A stretch of 64,000 bases of DNA. Source: Symsagittifera roscoffensis (lineage: Eukaryota > Xenacoelomorpha > Acoela > Convolutidae). Under the pieces are notes generated by a model, which was given only the letters and a program-made list of their open reading frames with translations, was not told the origin of the DNA and made no database searches. Each line of letters starts with the position of its first letter. Within the stretch, counting starts at the first letter, position 1. Shown here piece after piece: positions 12,781 through 26,700 of this stretch. The position numbers were made by a program, and so were the translations under genes. The DNA lies in NCBI RefSeq assembly GCF_963678635.1, contig NC_087066.1:33733301-33797300 (forward strand). Reading direction: 5' to 3'.

Positions 12781-14445
12781 ATGAATTTAATTATTTTCAA
12801 ACTAACTAATTCAAAATCGAACTAACCATTTTATTCAGTAAATTGTATTCTCTTCAGCCTTCACATCACGATCACCTTCAAAACAAGAAAAGACAAATAA
12901 AAATATAAACTCTGCTTTCCATTTTAAACTCTATTAAACCAACAGCACTAAATGATGCAGTAAAAGTTAATTCAAAGTAGTAAATTCATTTCTAAATTAT
13001 TCCCCCAAATGTAGTAAATTTAAAATACGATGAAAATCAATTTATACATTTCAACCCCAAAAGCAGTAAAATTTCACCTTAAAAGCAATAAATTCATACA
13101 AATGAAATGCAGTACTAACCTTTTCTATAACTTCTCTTTAAACACACAGAAATTCTATCCACAATCGCACAGCTCGCCCACGAAGAATTGTTGAAAATAA
13201 TGAATTCAAGTTTTAAGTTTGCACTAACAACAACTCAAACAAGCAATAACAAGTTTCCACTTTTCCTTTAACCCGGTTGGAATGGAATTATATAATAACC
13301 GAACTAGCCAAAGCAGCTTACTAAACACCATAAACCGTAAACTAACAGCATGAATAAGAAAAGAAAACTCACGGTACCCAAACCGGATTAAACCAGCTTA
13401 AAACTGGATAAATTATTCTTTTGAAGACTATTACCAAGACTAAAAAAGAAACAATAAAACACCAAAAAGTCGCAAGACAAACCCAAAGCACAAACAATTT
13501 GATTTTTGAGAAAAGGACACAACCAACGAAACAAAAGGAAAACAATAAATAATATAACACAAAAGTTAACACAAAACAGGACCCTTTAAAAAACCAGCAT
13601 GAAATCATACTCCCCTTACTGGCCTTACCCACCAGAGAGGACGTCCTGAGCATGCTCTATAGCCGGCCTAACCCACCGTGCTACATCCACGCTTTGTGAC
13701 CACATCACTATTTTTGACAAGAGGTACTCAAGTGTGAGTAACTCTTAAAGATAACTAAAACGCTTTTGAGAAAACCATTAATCAAAATCATAACTAAAAA
13801 ATAAGAACTAACAAAATTTTATAAAATGTAAATTATAATGTACAGAGACCACGAACAACCACAAGAACGAGCATCCAAAGACTAGACGAACCCATCACAC
13901 TCAACCTACAGGATGGCTAAATACAACTGACATGCCGCTCACAATCACAACTCATAAAGGATTTAGAGTACGACTTGACTTCGCAGAAAAGGACTTCATT
14001 GAATCAGACCAATGACCATCTCGATGTTCAACTATACGTACAGATCCGAGTTACAAGGCATCCTCTCCACACATGATCTTCACGCCATTCCCAAACCAGA
14101 TCGAAACACAGTTCTCCACAACCAATCAAGAACAGACGATCATAGCAAACCAACTTGAAATCAGATTGATTTCATTGACAGTCATAGTCTTTGTCAAACG
14201 ATAGCTAACAACTTCCTATCGATGACTCCAGCTTCTTGGAGCTTTCTTCTTCAAGAACAAAACAGGAAATGATGCTCGCCAAACAACAACGACCAACATC
14301 CATCCTCCATTACAGATAGAAGATCTAAGATTCAAAACTCTGTAAACCCCGGATGGGTGGAACCAGATATAAACTACATTTATTATTTGGTTATAAATTG
14401 GAAACCAATCACGATCCATCTAACTAACAACCCACTTATTTGTAA
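12781..14445 (+). other. Candidate 3' LTR region of the Gypsy element, limits unknown
   Basis: No coding frame. 12950-13120 holds several imperfect repeats of an AGTAAATTCAT/GCAGTAAAA-like unit. A TATATAATAAC box lies near 13288 after CCGGTTGGAATGG, a plausible LTR promoter. Composition loses its A/C bias between 13.6 and 14.0 kb. These are consistent with a U3-R-U5 region, but without the 5' LTR the call cannot be tested here. From about 14.0 kb onward I see nothing specific. Confidence 0.3.
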
Positions 14446-14473
14446 GTGCTGAAATTACTTGTAATTTCAGCAC
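14446..14473. repeat. Perfect 13-bp inverted repeat (hairpin)
   Basis: GTGCTGAAATTAC and its exact reverse complement are separated by only TT. It lies between the Gypsy remnant and the last visible STK36 exon. It could be an element terminus or a cruciform-forming site. Confidence 0.6.
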
Positions 14474-14868
14474 CAGAGAGATTTGAATTTAACTTAGAAA
14501 GTAGTTACCTCTCCAAGATAACTTCAGCAATCGCAATAAGCCAGTATAGTCTAGATCTATCGAGCCTAGCAGAGACTAGTTAAACACCCTGAGACTAGTA
14601 GATATAAGAGTAAGATTAGGATCGGTATTAGACTAAGAAGTTGCACGAATCTATCCGGCCGAAAATAAGATAGCGTGACGAGCAGACGGTGTACACTATC
14701 CAAAATTACTCTATGAGTTACACCTCAAACTTAACTCAAATACTTTCTAGTCAATCTCGACATACGATTAATAATAAGATATTACTAGACTGTGGTCCAA
14801 AAATAAGTGGATACAGCTAAAACTCTTCGAATTATGTCAAAAAAAGGTTCACAAAGCCATCAACTAAC
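14474..14868. other. Intronic/flanking sequence, nothing recognised
   Basis: No coding potential matching the next kinase subdomain was found on the minus strand here. It should be the start of STK36 intron 5. Confidence 0.4.
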
Positions 14869-18649
<3,781 letters not shown>

Positions 18650-19531
18650 TCTCGCGTTTTGATTTTTTATTATCAAGACATTCAAACTCTAAAAAATCGA
18701 CTACTTCAAAATCTTAACAATAATTTTGAAAAATCAAGTAATTCAAAATCTTACAAAATTTTCCGCCTATTTCCGTCGACCTTCCGCCACCTACATATTA
18801 AGAGTATAATGTCTTGACTACCCCGCTATAAGCCCTTGGAGTCTTTCAAACACCAATAAAGCGGATCAAACACATAGGGTTAAAACATATGAGCAGAACA
18901 CAGACACTGAAATTGAACACTTGCAGAGCGCAGAAATGTTAAGTTAGATTTGAAACGTGAACTCACAATAAAAAAAAACAAGCGTTTACATGTGAAAAAA
19001 AATCTAGAAAAACATATTTCAAATTACAAATTTCCCTACGGTTTCATGGTTCAAAGGATTAAGCATAGCCAATAGATAGTTGGAAAAAAATCAATTAACG
19101 TAAACAAAAAAAACCGACTTCTCAACTTTTCCGAGAAAAAAAATAGATGTCCCTACAGGTCTTTGAAATTCTAGAACAATTTATGATTGACACCTTTTTG
19201 ATAATATTAACCCAATTTGAGAAAACTGGATCAATAGGTAAAATTTTCATTTCGCTGGGAAGCCTTAAAAGGGAAATCTTGAAACTAAATTCCACTTTCG
19301 AAACTAGAAATTGTTCACTGAAATCGCTCGGAATTCCATTTTCTCAATTAAAAGTAAATCACGTTTTTCGCTACCTTTACACTTTTGCTGTTCGATAGTG
19401 CAGGTTGCCAAAAGAAATGAACTGAACTTAAAATCAAATCAAAAATCGAACAGCGAAAAGGTAACTTTGGGCCTGAACAAAAGCGAAAAAATCATGGCGA
19501 CCTGTATAAGAGTCTGAACTTATAAGAGTCT
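18650..19531. other. STK36 upstream region, nothing coding
   Basis: AT-rich intergenic sequence upstream of the STK36 start codon, so it should contain the promoter and 5' UTR. I see no TATA box or CpG-rich block that can be assigned with confidence. Short ORFs here have no similarity to known families. Confidence 0.4.
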
Positions 19532-19575
19532 GGGGGGGGGGGGGGGGGGGGGGGAGATAGATCAATAGGTACTAC
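19532..19575 (+). repeat. Poly-G tract followed by SINE-like head
   Basis: Twenty-three consecutive G (19532-19554), then AGATAGATCAATAGGT. The junction matches the better preserved copy at 20370 (poly-G then AGATAGCTCAATTGGT), so both look like heads of the same repeat family. Long G runs are also prone to assembly or sequencing error. Confidence 0.5.
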
Positions 19576-19738
19576 TTGAAAATAGTTTGAATGATATGAA
19601 ATCATAAAACATATTTTCCAACGACTGTGGAAAGCCAAAATTTACAATATAAAAGCAAAAGCTCAAAAGTTTCATTCAGATTGAAAAAAAAAGAATCAAT
19701 AAAACAGGCATAAAAAGCGACTTTTTTTCTTTCTTAAA

Positions 19739-20087
19739 ATGACAGAAAGCTTTAGCTTTTTTAAAATTTTGAGCCGACTTGGTATTCAGAAGACCGTTAT
19801 TGACTGTGTTGAAAAATCTAAATTGCGATGGTTTGGGCATGTCGTGCGTAGAGAAGATAGTAATCCAATCCAAGAAGCGTATTCCCTTGAGGTCCCTGGA
19901 AAAAGACGCAAAGGAAGACCAAGAAAGACATGGATAGAGGACGTGAAGGAGGAAATGAGAAGACGAGGACTGACGGAAGCCGACGCACACGACCGCAAAC
20001 ACTGCCGCTCGAAGATTCAGGAGCGCCCCGCCGACCCCGTTTGAACGGGATAAGGCGGCAATGATGATGATGACAGAAAGCTTTAGC
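19739..20087 (+). mobile_element. 5'-truncated LINE (RTE-like) with 18-bp target-site duplication
   Basis: The insert 19757-20069 is flanked by an exact 18-bp direct repeat ATGACAGAAAGCTTTAGC (19739-19756 and 20070-20087). Inside, the plus frame encodes only the last about 90 residues of a LINE ORF2 C-terminal domain: RWFGHVVRRED, then GKRRKGRPRKTW and a basic tail ending at the stop 20042-20044. The 3' end is a TGATGATGA-type microsatellite tail. 5' truncation, target duplication and short-repeat tail are the hallmarks of target-primed reverse transcription. RTE-like assignment is by memory of this C-terminal motif. The exact duplication suggests a fairly recent insertion. Confidence 0.85.
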
Positions 20088-20369
20088 GTACAATATTAAG
20101 GTGCTGCGGAGAACCATTTTTTGCTATTCAGATACAAGACTAGAGCACCAACCCTGGTAAATTGCTTTGCTCGATGAGGCTATGGTACCTAAAACAAAAA
20201 TTTGCAAAAACAAAATTTTTTTCCCCTTAAATTTCGATTTTTTTTTCAAAATTTTTTCGATACTCATATAAAATAAATTTCAGTCGGTTAATTAATTGCG
20301 TGCTTTAAACACATCATCCATCTACTTGCGTTTGCTGACGTCTTTTTGTAGAGTTTTTTCGTTTTTGCT

Positions 20370-20490
20370 GGGGGGGGGGAGATAGCTCAATTGGTCATTG
20401 CGGGGGTAAGATTGCTCAATTGATCCCATAAAACCCTACGCCATAGCTCTTGCCCACCCTTCATGGAGATCGTCAGAAAAACGATGGGTG
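20370..20490 (+). mobile_element. Candidate tRNA-derived SINE head
   Basis: Ten G, then AGATAGCTCAATTGGT, which fits a tRNA A-box (TRGCnnAGYnGG). About 30-40 bases later comes GCTCAATTGATCCC, a weak B-box candidate. The same head occurs at 19532-19575 in the same orientation. No full cloverleaf can be drawn, so it is not a tRNA gene. No target duplication was found. Confidence 0.3.
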
Positions 20491-20602
20491 ATCAAAACCT
20501 CAATTGTTTGAGAAAATATCAATGATTTGTTTTTATCAAATCTGTAACGGCAGCAATCATTTGATTTTCTTATGCATATTGGCACTTTTAGAGCAAAATT
20601 AA

Positions 20603-21466
20603 TCAATCGACAGCTAAAACTGCTTCATCCCATGGTCCATGAATCGTATTTTTCATTTTCTGCATTCTGACAAACACATACGGCAGCAGTAAAAGGATTG
20701 AAATAAAGAGCAGAAATATTAAACAGAAGGCCACTAAACTGATGAACGCAAAGGCGATTGTTACAAAAATTGTGATCAAAATGTTAGCATAAACCGTTTT
20801 CAACGGGTATTCATCTCGCATTCGTTCTGTGAATTTGGGTGCATAAGCGAAGAAGACAAAAGCTTGAATCACCATAGTGAACGTGTGAGCTGTTCCGTCC
20901 AAACGTGATGCCAGTAACACTGAGACAAATATGCCACAATTTAAAGAAATAGGACTAAACAGTAAGCTCGAATATGTTCCGTAATTATGGAATAAAACAT
21001 TTAAAAGAAAGCACAGGGTGGACAATGCATAAATCGTATCAGAACTAATTTCAGCAGTTAAAGTGTTTAAAACGGGCGACAAAATGAATACCAAGCTAGC
21101 GAGGAGGCTAGCTCTTCTTAAATCGTTTACAACCGTTTTTGTAGTAGATGGCTTGCTATCGCAGCAGCTTTCTTCCAAGTATAGATGATAAATCAAGTAA
21201 CAAAATCCTACTCCGCACATTAAAAACATAAGAACAGGAAGAGGACTGAGTCTTTCGTGCGAGAATAAAACAAAAATTCCTATTTCCAACAACACGAAAG
21301 ACACATGTTGAGCAATGTATGAGCTAGTTTCAGAAACAGTCACAAAATCGTAAAGCTTGATATTAACGTTTTTTTTTAATTCTTGTAGAAACGAGGGTCC
21401 AATGTAATTATCGGGTTCATCATTTTTTACATACAAAATTTTCCCACTCCGTCTGGTCATCCGCAT
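20603..21466 (-). CDS. PIGC: PIG-C/GPI2, subunit of the GPI-GlcNAc transferase
   Basis: A 287-codon uninterrupted ORF. PIG-C is a multispanning ER membrane subunit of the complex that transfers GlcNAc to phosphatidylinositol, the first step of GPI-anchor synthesis. Family signatures: a PDNYIGPSFLQELKKN block near residues 18-33, a SPVLNTLTAEISSDTIYA block near residues 125-143 (the most conserved PIG-C stretch), then LLFSPISLNCGIFVSVLLAS and a SRLDGTAHTF block. About eight hydrophobic helices are present, and the length is close to the roughly 290-300 aa of known members. I chose the ATG at 21466 (context AAAAATGC); a second ATG is two codons later. It is intronless. It is transcribed in the same direction as STK36 and lies 2 kb upstream of it. 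No decay is visible. Confidence 0.92.
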   Translation of the reverse strand: MRMTRRSGKILYVKNDEPDNYIGPSFLQELKKNVNIKLYDFVTVSETSSYIAQHVSFVLLEIGIFVLFSHERLSPLPVLMFLMCGVGFCYLIYHLYLEESCCDSKPSTTKTVVNDLRRASLLASLVFILSPVLNTLTAEISSDTIYALSTLCFLLNVLFHNYGTYSSLLFSPISLNCGIFVSVLLASRLDGTAHTFTMVIQAFVFFAYAPKFTERMRDEYPLKTVYANILITIFVTIAFAFISLVAFCLIFLLFISILLLLPYVFVRMQKMKNTIHGPWDEAVLAVD

Positions 21467-21697
21467 TTTTGCTATATATCAACTTGATCTTAAAAGTATG
21501 GAAAACATCAAAAAAGACGATTCTCTTTTTTTCAAGAAAACGATCAAAGGACAAAAGTATCATAACTGTTATGATACTGGTCGAAAGTATCATAGTAACC
21601 GAGGTTACAGTCAGGAGTTCCTTCATCAAATTTATCTAGTCAAAATTCTCGGAATTTTCTAGATAAGGAAACGATTATGATAGAAAGATGATAAGTG

Positions 21698-22112
21698 GGT
21701 GCGTATTCATAGGTTCCAAAATAAAAAATCAGTCCCATAGGTTCCAAAATAAAAAACCAGTCGCATAAGTTCCAAATCTTTTCAATTGGTCAAAAGACTA
21801 AATTAGCCGAGTCTCGGTTTAAGGTCGCCGGTGGGCGCGCTACGCGCGCGTCGCCGCTTTGCGGCGATAACCGGCTCTAAATTTCGTATAGAGTCCTACC
21901 CTTTGGTGGCAAGCTCGCAACACGTTGGCGCGGCTGCGGCGGTCACTATTCTGCAGCTTGAGTTTATGCTGATTGAACAGTAAACAATCTATCCATGAAT
22001 TCGTTGGCTCAAATTTCAACCAATCAGAATTCAAGAAGATAAATTTTGGAACTTATGCGACTGATTTTTTTATTTTGGAACCTATGAATATTGAAACCTA
22101 TGGGAATTCACC
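21698..22112. mobile_element. 415-bp MITE with terminal inverted repeats and 9-bp target duplication
   Basis: Ends are inverted: GGTGCGTATTCATAGGTTCC at the left and GGTGAATTCCCATAGGTTTC read from the right. The inverted repeats extend about 60 bp inward through CCAAAATAAAAAATCAGTC and CGCATAAGTTCCAAA, with a short internal duplication on the left arm. A 9-bp direct repeat TGATAAGTG flanks it (21689-21697 and 22113-22121). The centre holds a GC-rich palindromic core near 21825-21875. No transposase, so it is non-autonomous. The GG start and 8-9 bp target duplication would suit MULE- or Merlin-type families, but the superfamily is not settled. Confidence 0.8.
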
Positions 22113-22121
22113 TGATAAGTG

Positions 22122-22158
22122 TTGATGTGTTTGAAGAATGCATTAAAATTGTAAATTC
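22122..22158 (-). mobile_element. Displaced end fragment of a Penelope-like element
   Basis: The bases just left of the giant element (GAATGCATTAAAATTG then TAAATTC) match 50314-50338 (GAATGCGTTAAAATTG then CAAATTC). There the sequence runs straight on into CAAACAAACG. The same continuation, TTCAAACAAACG, resumes at 46595. So the giant element split one PLE end here. Confidence 0.75.
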
Positions 22159-23045
22159 TGTAACATTCGCCCAAATATCACACAGCGACGGAGCGTAGAA
22201 AAAGTACCTATTGACGACTGGCAGGCGTCAGTTACCTTAATTCCACTCGTTTTTCACCGTCTCGACCTTGCCAGTTGATTTTCTGGTCTGTCTAGGGCAA
22301 AGTAAAAAGTTACTATTTTTAGGCCATCAGTCAAACGACTTTTGATCAGCTTTCGTTTGCATGCGAACACAACCACATAGCTGAGTCTCGGATCCTCAGA
22401 CTACGTGATTGTCATTAAAAACACGGCTCGAACCACCTATTTCTATATGTTTTTGTGTGACAGTTTTATATTAAATCCATTGGAGATGGATTGACCTTTT
22501 CCTTTCTCTATCTACTCATGCTCTGAAATATTAAATAATAACGGTGTTTAATTCAGATCTAGGACATTACAGCAACTGTTATGGCTAGTTTACACAGTCC
22601 CTTCACATATAACAGTCTCTGGGGGACCAAGCCTCCGCTCCCGTGATTTTCTTGAGACAACACTCTTATCTCCTATATTTCGTGTCCCGGGAGGGTTCCG
22701 TGGTATTTCTCTTCCCCCCCACTGAAGCCTCCGTCTCCACAAATATCCGTCACTAAGGTCCTTATCGTGTGTTATTGCCACGATAAGAGGCTCCGTAATT
22801 TTCTCTTCTCGGATACAACCGTTCGTCACAAAATATGGCGTCGTTCTGATTTTTCTCTATTTTATTCAAAATGGCCGTCTTTTTTCTATTTCTCAGAAAT
22901 GTTCTCCTTCAAATCGAAATTTTAAAAATAAAAATTCCAGAACATTCTGACCCTCCGTCGCAACACTTTTCTGTTCGTAAGGCCTTTAGTCACTTTTTTT
23001 TTCGTCGCGGGAAGGTTATACTGTGTCATCCGGCGGAATGGCACA
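22159..23045 (-). repeat. 3' LTR of the giant element
   Basis: 887 bp, same length and apparently same sequence as 45708-46594. Bounded by TG...CA. A TATAAAA box in element sense lies at 22470-22464, about 575 bp into the LTR, and could be the promoter in the 5' copy. A hairpin with a 9-bp perfect stem (CTTATCGTG/CACGATAAG) lies at 22761-22787. An 80-codon minus-strand ORF (22590-22829) has no recognisable family. Confidence 0.93.
22761..22787. promoter_or_regulatory. LTR hairpin, 9-bp perfect stem
   Basis: CTTATCGTG and CACGATAAG with a 9-nt loop. The same hairpin is at 46310-46336 in the other LTR. It lies upstream of the TATA candidate in element sense. Confidence 0.5.
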
Positions 23046-23791
23046 TACTCCCCGGACAAGTCTCCATCAATGTCCCTATTGATCGCACAACACCGGGTTA
23101 TCGTCAAGTAGGTATCCAGTTTTCTGTAACCAATCTTACAAATCGCATAAGAAAATGAAATTTATCTACTCCACCTCAACTCACTACGTGTTCACAAATG
23201 GCATCGTACTACATCTCACTGCCTTTCAACATTTTCACAAAAGTTGCACCATGAGGAGTGTCCTAGATAAAATTTCCTTTCTGACTACTTACGTCATCTC
23301 GCCATAAAACTTCTTTTCGCTTCTGATTAAAAAGTGGGACGTGGCACGGCCACGCACCCGTTAAAATTAACTTAACTTCACTCACCAAGTATAATTAGTC
23401 ATTTATGCGGTCCTTTCAATATTAAAACTAAGAAACTCTGTGGCTAGGAAAGTTATTGAGTTACCCACCCTTCTCGAGCGAGTTTACTCAAACTTACCAT
23501 GTCGCCACACAGTGAATTTGTGTCTTACACAGGTTAAAAACTTCAGTCGTGAATAAATAGGTAAATATACTCACCTATGCTCCTTATATACATACATAGA
23601 TAGTAGTAACTAAAATCAACAATTTCAACAATTTTAACAATTGCAACAATTTTCAAAGTTTGGTCTGACCAAACTAAATCAAAACAAAAAGTTTCACAAG
23701 TTCAATAATCAAAACTTGGTTGATTTGTTCAAGTTTTTACACACAAAGACAATCAAGTTTTTTCTCCTTCTCTTCTCTTCCTCCGTCATCT
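23046..23791 (-). other. 3' UTR of the giant element with polypurine tract
   Basis: 746 nt between the ORF2 stop and the 3' LTR. Immediately beside the LTR, in element sense, is TTGTCCGGGGAGTA, the candidate polypurine tract that primes plus-strand DNA synthesis (23047-23059). 23657-23675 is a perfect palindrome (AGTTTGGTC-T-GACCAAACT) amid CAATTTT-like repeats. No further coding frame. Confidence 0.6.
23047..23086 (-). promoter_or_regulatory. 3' polypurine tract of the giant element
   Basis: In element sense the block reads GCGATC, GGGAC, GATGGA, then TTGTCCGGGGAGT and ends two bases from the LTR. Its position directly upstream of the 3' LTR is where reverse transcription requires a purine-rich primer. 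The same block recurs at 33697-33738. Confidence 0.65.
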
Positions 23792-26700
23792 TCATTCCAT
23801 CATTTCTCCATCCTGATGTTCAGCGTCACTGTCTTCCAGAACTTTCTCTAACATGTCCAGAGAGTTGCGGGCCGTGCCCCAACCCTCCTGCTCCAACAGC
23901 CTCGGTTTGCAACAAGGTAGTAAGTCCACATTCACCTTCTGCTCCCGGTTCCTGCAAAAGCTGTTGTGAAGACACAGGCTCACGTTTCGTTCTAGGTCAG
24001 CTCTTAAGACCTCTTTCTTTTCATCTTCAGTAACACAAGGCGCTCCAGCTACTCGCTTCACCGCAGTGGTGACCGCGTTTCTATGCGTCAGGAAAGCTCT
24101 CTTATAGGCTCCTGGTCCTATGTCTAGCTGGAAAGATTGATAGGCTTCCGTGTTCCTTGACATGTGACGCTTCGCGCGTTCATACATCCAAGATGTCATC
24201 ACTGCACGGAACCAAGGCATCAATCTTTGCCTTGACCATATTCTTTCAATGGCTTTAGGTATTCTCAGAACCTTGCAAGTGGTTCTGAAAAGATCCAATT
24301 CACTACTCATTTTCACGTTGCTCAGCTGTTCAGGAGTCGGCACGGCCGTCTCCTGCTCATTTGTGTCCGCATAAGCCTCCAACCATCTCACTGCTAGCAT
24401 GGCGCTAACCACCACGATTGACACTGGTTGATTCTGATCGGGCAACCCCGTTGAGTACAACTCCTCCACATCCCATACTAGGATCAGATTCCCGCGTTTG
24501 GGGTACCACAACGTCTGCGCTAAGCAGTGGCAAGGATACTCCCCGTGGGTTCTCACTATGTTCCTTCGGGTCCGATACCCTGAGGCTCCCAGCAACGGTT
24601 CCACTTCCATCAGGATTCTATGTAGATCGTCTTTCTCTTCTATGGTGGGGAATTCAGTGGGTAACGCTCCACTCGCTTTCTGCTTCTGGAACTCACTCAC
24701 GTTGCCTTCGTTCAGTATCATGAACTCTTCACCCACAACGTCTTGCAACTCGCCTTCGGATCTCTTCGGGACTGCCCGAAAGATCTTTGCCAACAAGTCA
24801 TATGACCTCTCTGACATTCTGGCCAACCTCACGCATTTTGGCACAGAGAAAAGCTGGTCAACCAACACCTGTTGCGTCCTCGCATCCATCACCACCATGT
24901 GCGTAGGATACTTGCTATTGCAGTATGGCGCGGAGCTTGAACCCACCATATATTTTGAACCAGCAGGTCTGTGATAGGCTTCACTATCCCTCAGATTCAT
25001 TTCATTCTCTAGGGCTTCTCGCCAGCCTCCAATCTTTTGCTCTGTCTGTAATGCTCCAGGGAATATCTCCACGCTGAGGGACGTCACTAGCTCATGGGCA
25101 CGCTCCAAGCGCTCGAGCGATTCTATCGAACTCGTCATGCTATAAAATCCCAAGGCTGTGATCAGGTTTACGTCCGTCACCCCATGGCAGTCTGCGACCA
25201 ATTCCATGGCACTCTTATCTGACATGCTTAATCTTCCATACAATCGTGCCAGTTGTCGATGCTGCTCGCTCAGCGTAATCAGGCAGTGTCCCACGTTACA
25301 AACATGTCCTTCCATCCCATTGTGTTGAGCCAAGCATGTGCCTTGCTCCAACCAATCACTCGACGTACTTTCCTCGGACAGCTCCGTGGACGGGTTGCTC
25401 TTCTTCTTCATCAATCTCATGCTTAGCAGGTGATGTATCATGGCCAGATCATGTAAACTCGCATCATCATCCCTTTCCAATATGACATCCGCGGTCATGT
25501 CCCAGATTAAGCCTGCGTTAGGATGGGGACACCAGGAAGGCTTCATGAGTTCCCACATCACCACTAGACTGGTTTTCAAGGGACCGTCCCAAGAACCACA
25601 ATCAAAACTCACTTGCCCTTTTAGCTCGGGAATCGAGGGTTCGACTACTCGTTCCTCCAAAATAATTCCCAGCTTGGGTTGTTCCACCATCAGCATTCCG
25701 ATCTCCTTAATTCGTTCAACCCAGAAGTTGAGCACTGTGACTTGCTCGTAGTCGAAGTATGCTTCCCTGGCTTCTTCGTTCACGAAGGGATTATACGCCA
25801 TCCCTGGTATGCCAGACACGTATTGGAACGACTTCAGTCTCCCTAGGGTTGCAAACTCTTTTTGTCCTCTGACCGCTTCAATCAAGTCTCGACTCACTTT
25901 CAATTCTTTGTTGGAGTATCTTCTCACTTCTTCCAACTTGCGATAGCTTTCCATATCATTCGACTCCTTGTTTGGCACGGTCAATGGCATGTCCTGATAT
26001 AGCTCTAGGAGAGCCCTAAGGAAGTACCTTTCGCAATCAACTCCCTTTTGCCGAATGATCTTTACACATTCTCCCAACACAGGAGTGGGGATGCGACCCA
26101 CCACAAACCTGACAAAGCAAAGGGCATCCTTCCGTTTAGCCCATGCTATCGCTGAATCGTCTTTTGAGATCAATGTTCGTAAAGCTTCCATCAATTCTAG
26201 CTCCTGTTCTCGTGATTTCGAGTCGTTGCTGGCTTCATACTCCGCCCTTTTGATGCCCATCAAGCACCAAGCCAGTCGTACTTGCAGATCAGTTCTCACG
26301 CAAGGATGAGCCAGGTATGCTGCTACAGTCGCAGGTGCATTCATCGTCTCATCAAAGTATTTCTGGAGGGCCGCCCTCCAAGAAATCTCTAGCAACTTTT
26401 CTAATCCAATTTCGTTCGCTTCTGATGACATTACTGTCCCATATTCTTTTCGATTGAAGTTGGAGTTCTCCGTAAGCCCCTTCAAGTATTCTTGCATGGC
26501 TCGCTTCTCGTTCCAAGCCATCAGGTGCCCTCTCGCGGAGTTCCTCGCTTTCAACATTTCCACATAACCCCCTGCCGGATCTCCCATGTGGACCGATTCC
26601 GGCACAGTTATTCGACTGTACTCGACCACGTCGAGTTGTCCTTCCAGTTTCAACTTGGCCATGTTGATTCGCGAGGGCCTGTAATCTTCAAGTCCTCCAG

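Larger units (their letters stand above)
1..13700 (+). mobile_element. Degenerate env-bearing Gypsy-type LTR retroelement (5' end outside window)
   Basis: Plus-strand remains occur in retroviral order: gag, aspartic protease, RT, RNase H, integrase, accessory ORFs, env-like ORF, post-env ORF. RT precedes RNase H and integrase, which fits Ty3/Gypsy rather than Copia. Every long gene is interrupted by stops or frameshifts, so the copy is dead. The coding strand is strikingly A/C-rich and G-poor up to about 13.6 kb, where composition becomes balanced; I use this to estimate the right end. The 5' LTR is not in the window, so the 3' LTR cannot be delimited by comparison. It lies in the same direction as nothing else nearby and antisense to the STK36 gene, whose next exon would be expected on this side. 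The right boundary is uncertain by several hundred bases. Confidence 0.75.

Noticed and set aside
13369-13653. A 94-codon hydrophobic minus-strand ORF
   Set aside because: Low-complexity antisense of the candidate LTR region; no family and no start context.
12781-14445. Exact 3' LTR limits for the env-bearing element
   Set aside because: The partner 5' LTR is outside the window and no internal direct repeat fixes the ends.
14832-14868. Extension of the kinase exon to the stop at 14832
   Set aside because: The reading after TSDLW departs from the kinase family exactly at a GTTAGT donor, so it is intron.
19532-19554. Telomere-like or regulatory G-quadruplex site
   Set aside because: A pure G run without T/A periodicity, attached to a repeated A-box head; repeat head or sequencing artefact is simpler.
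20370-20450. tRNA gene
   Set aside because: A good A-box but only a weak B-box and no cloverleaf; listed as a SINE candidate instead.
21840-22034. A 64-codon ORF inside the MITE
   Set aside because: It spans the palindromic core and has no transposase motif.
22590-22829. A 79-aa minus-strand ORF repeated at 46139-46378
   Set aside because: It is identical because it lies in both LTRs; composition and lack of family similarity do not support a protein.
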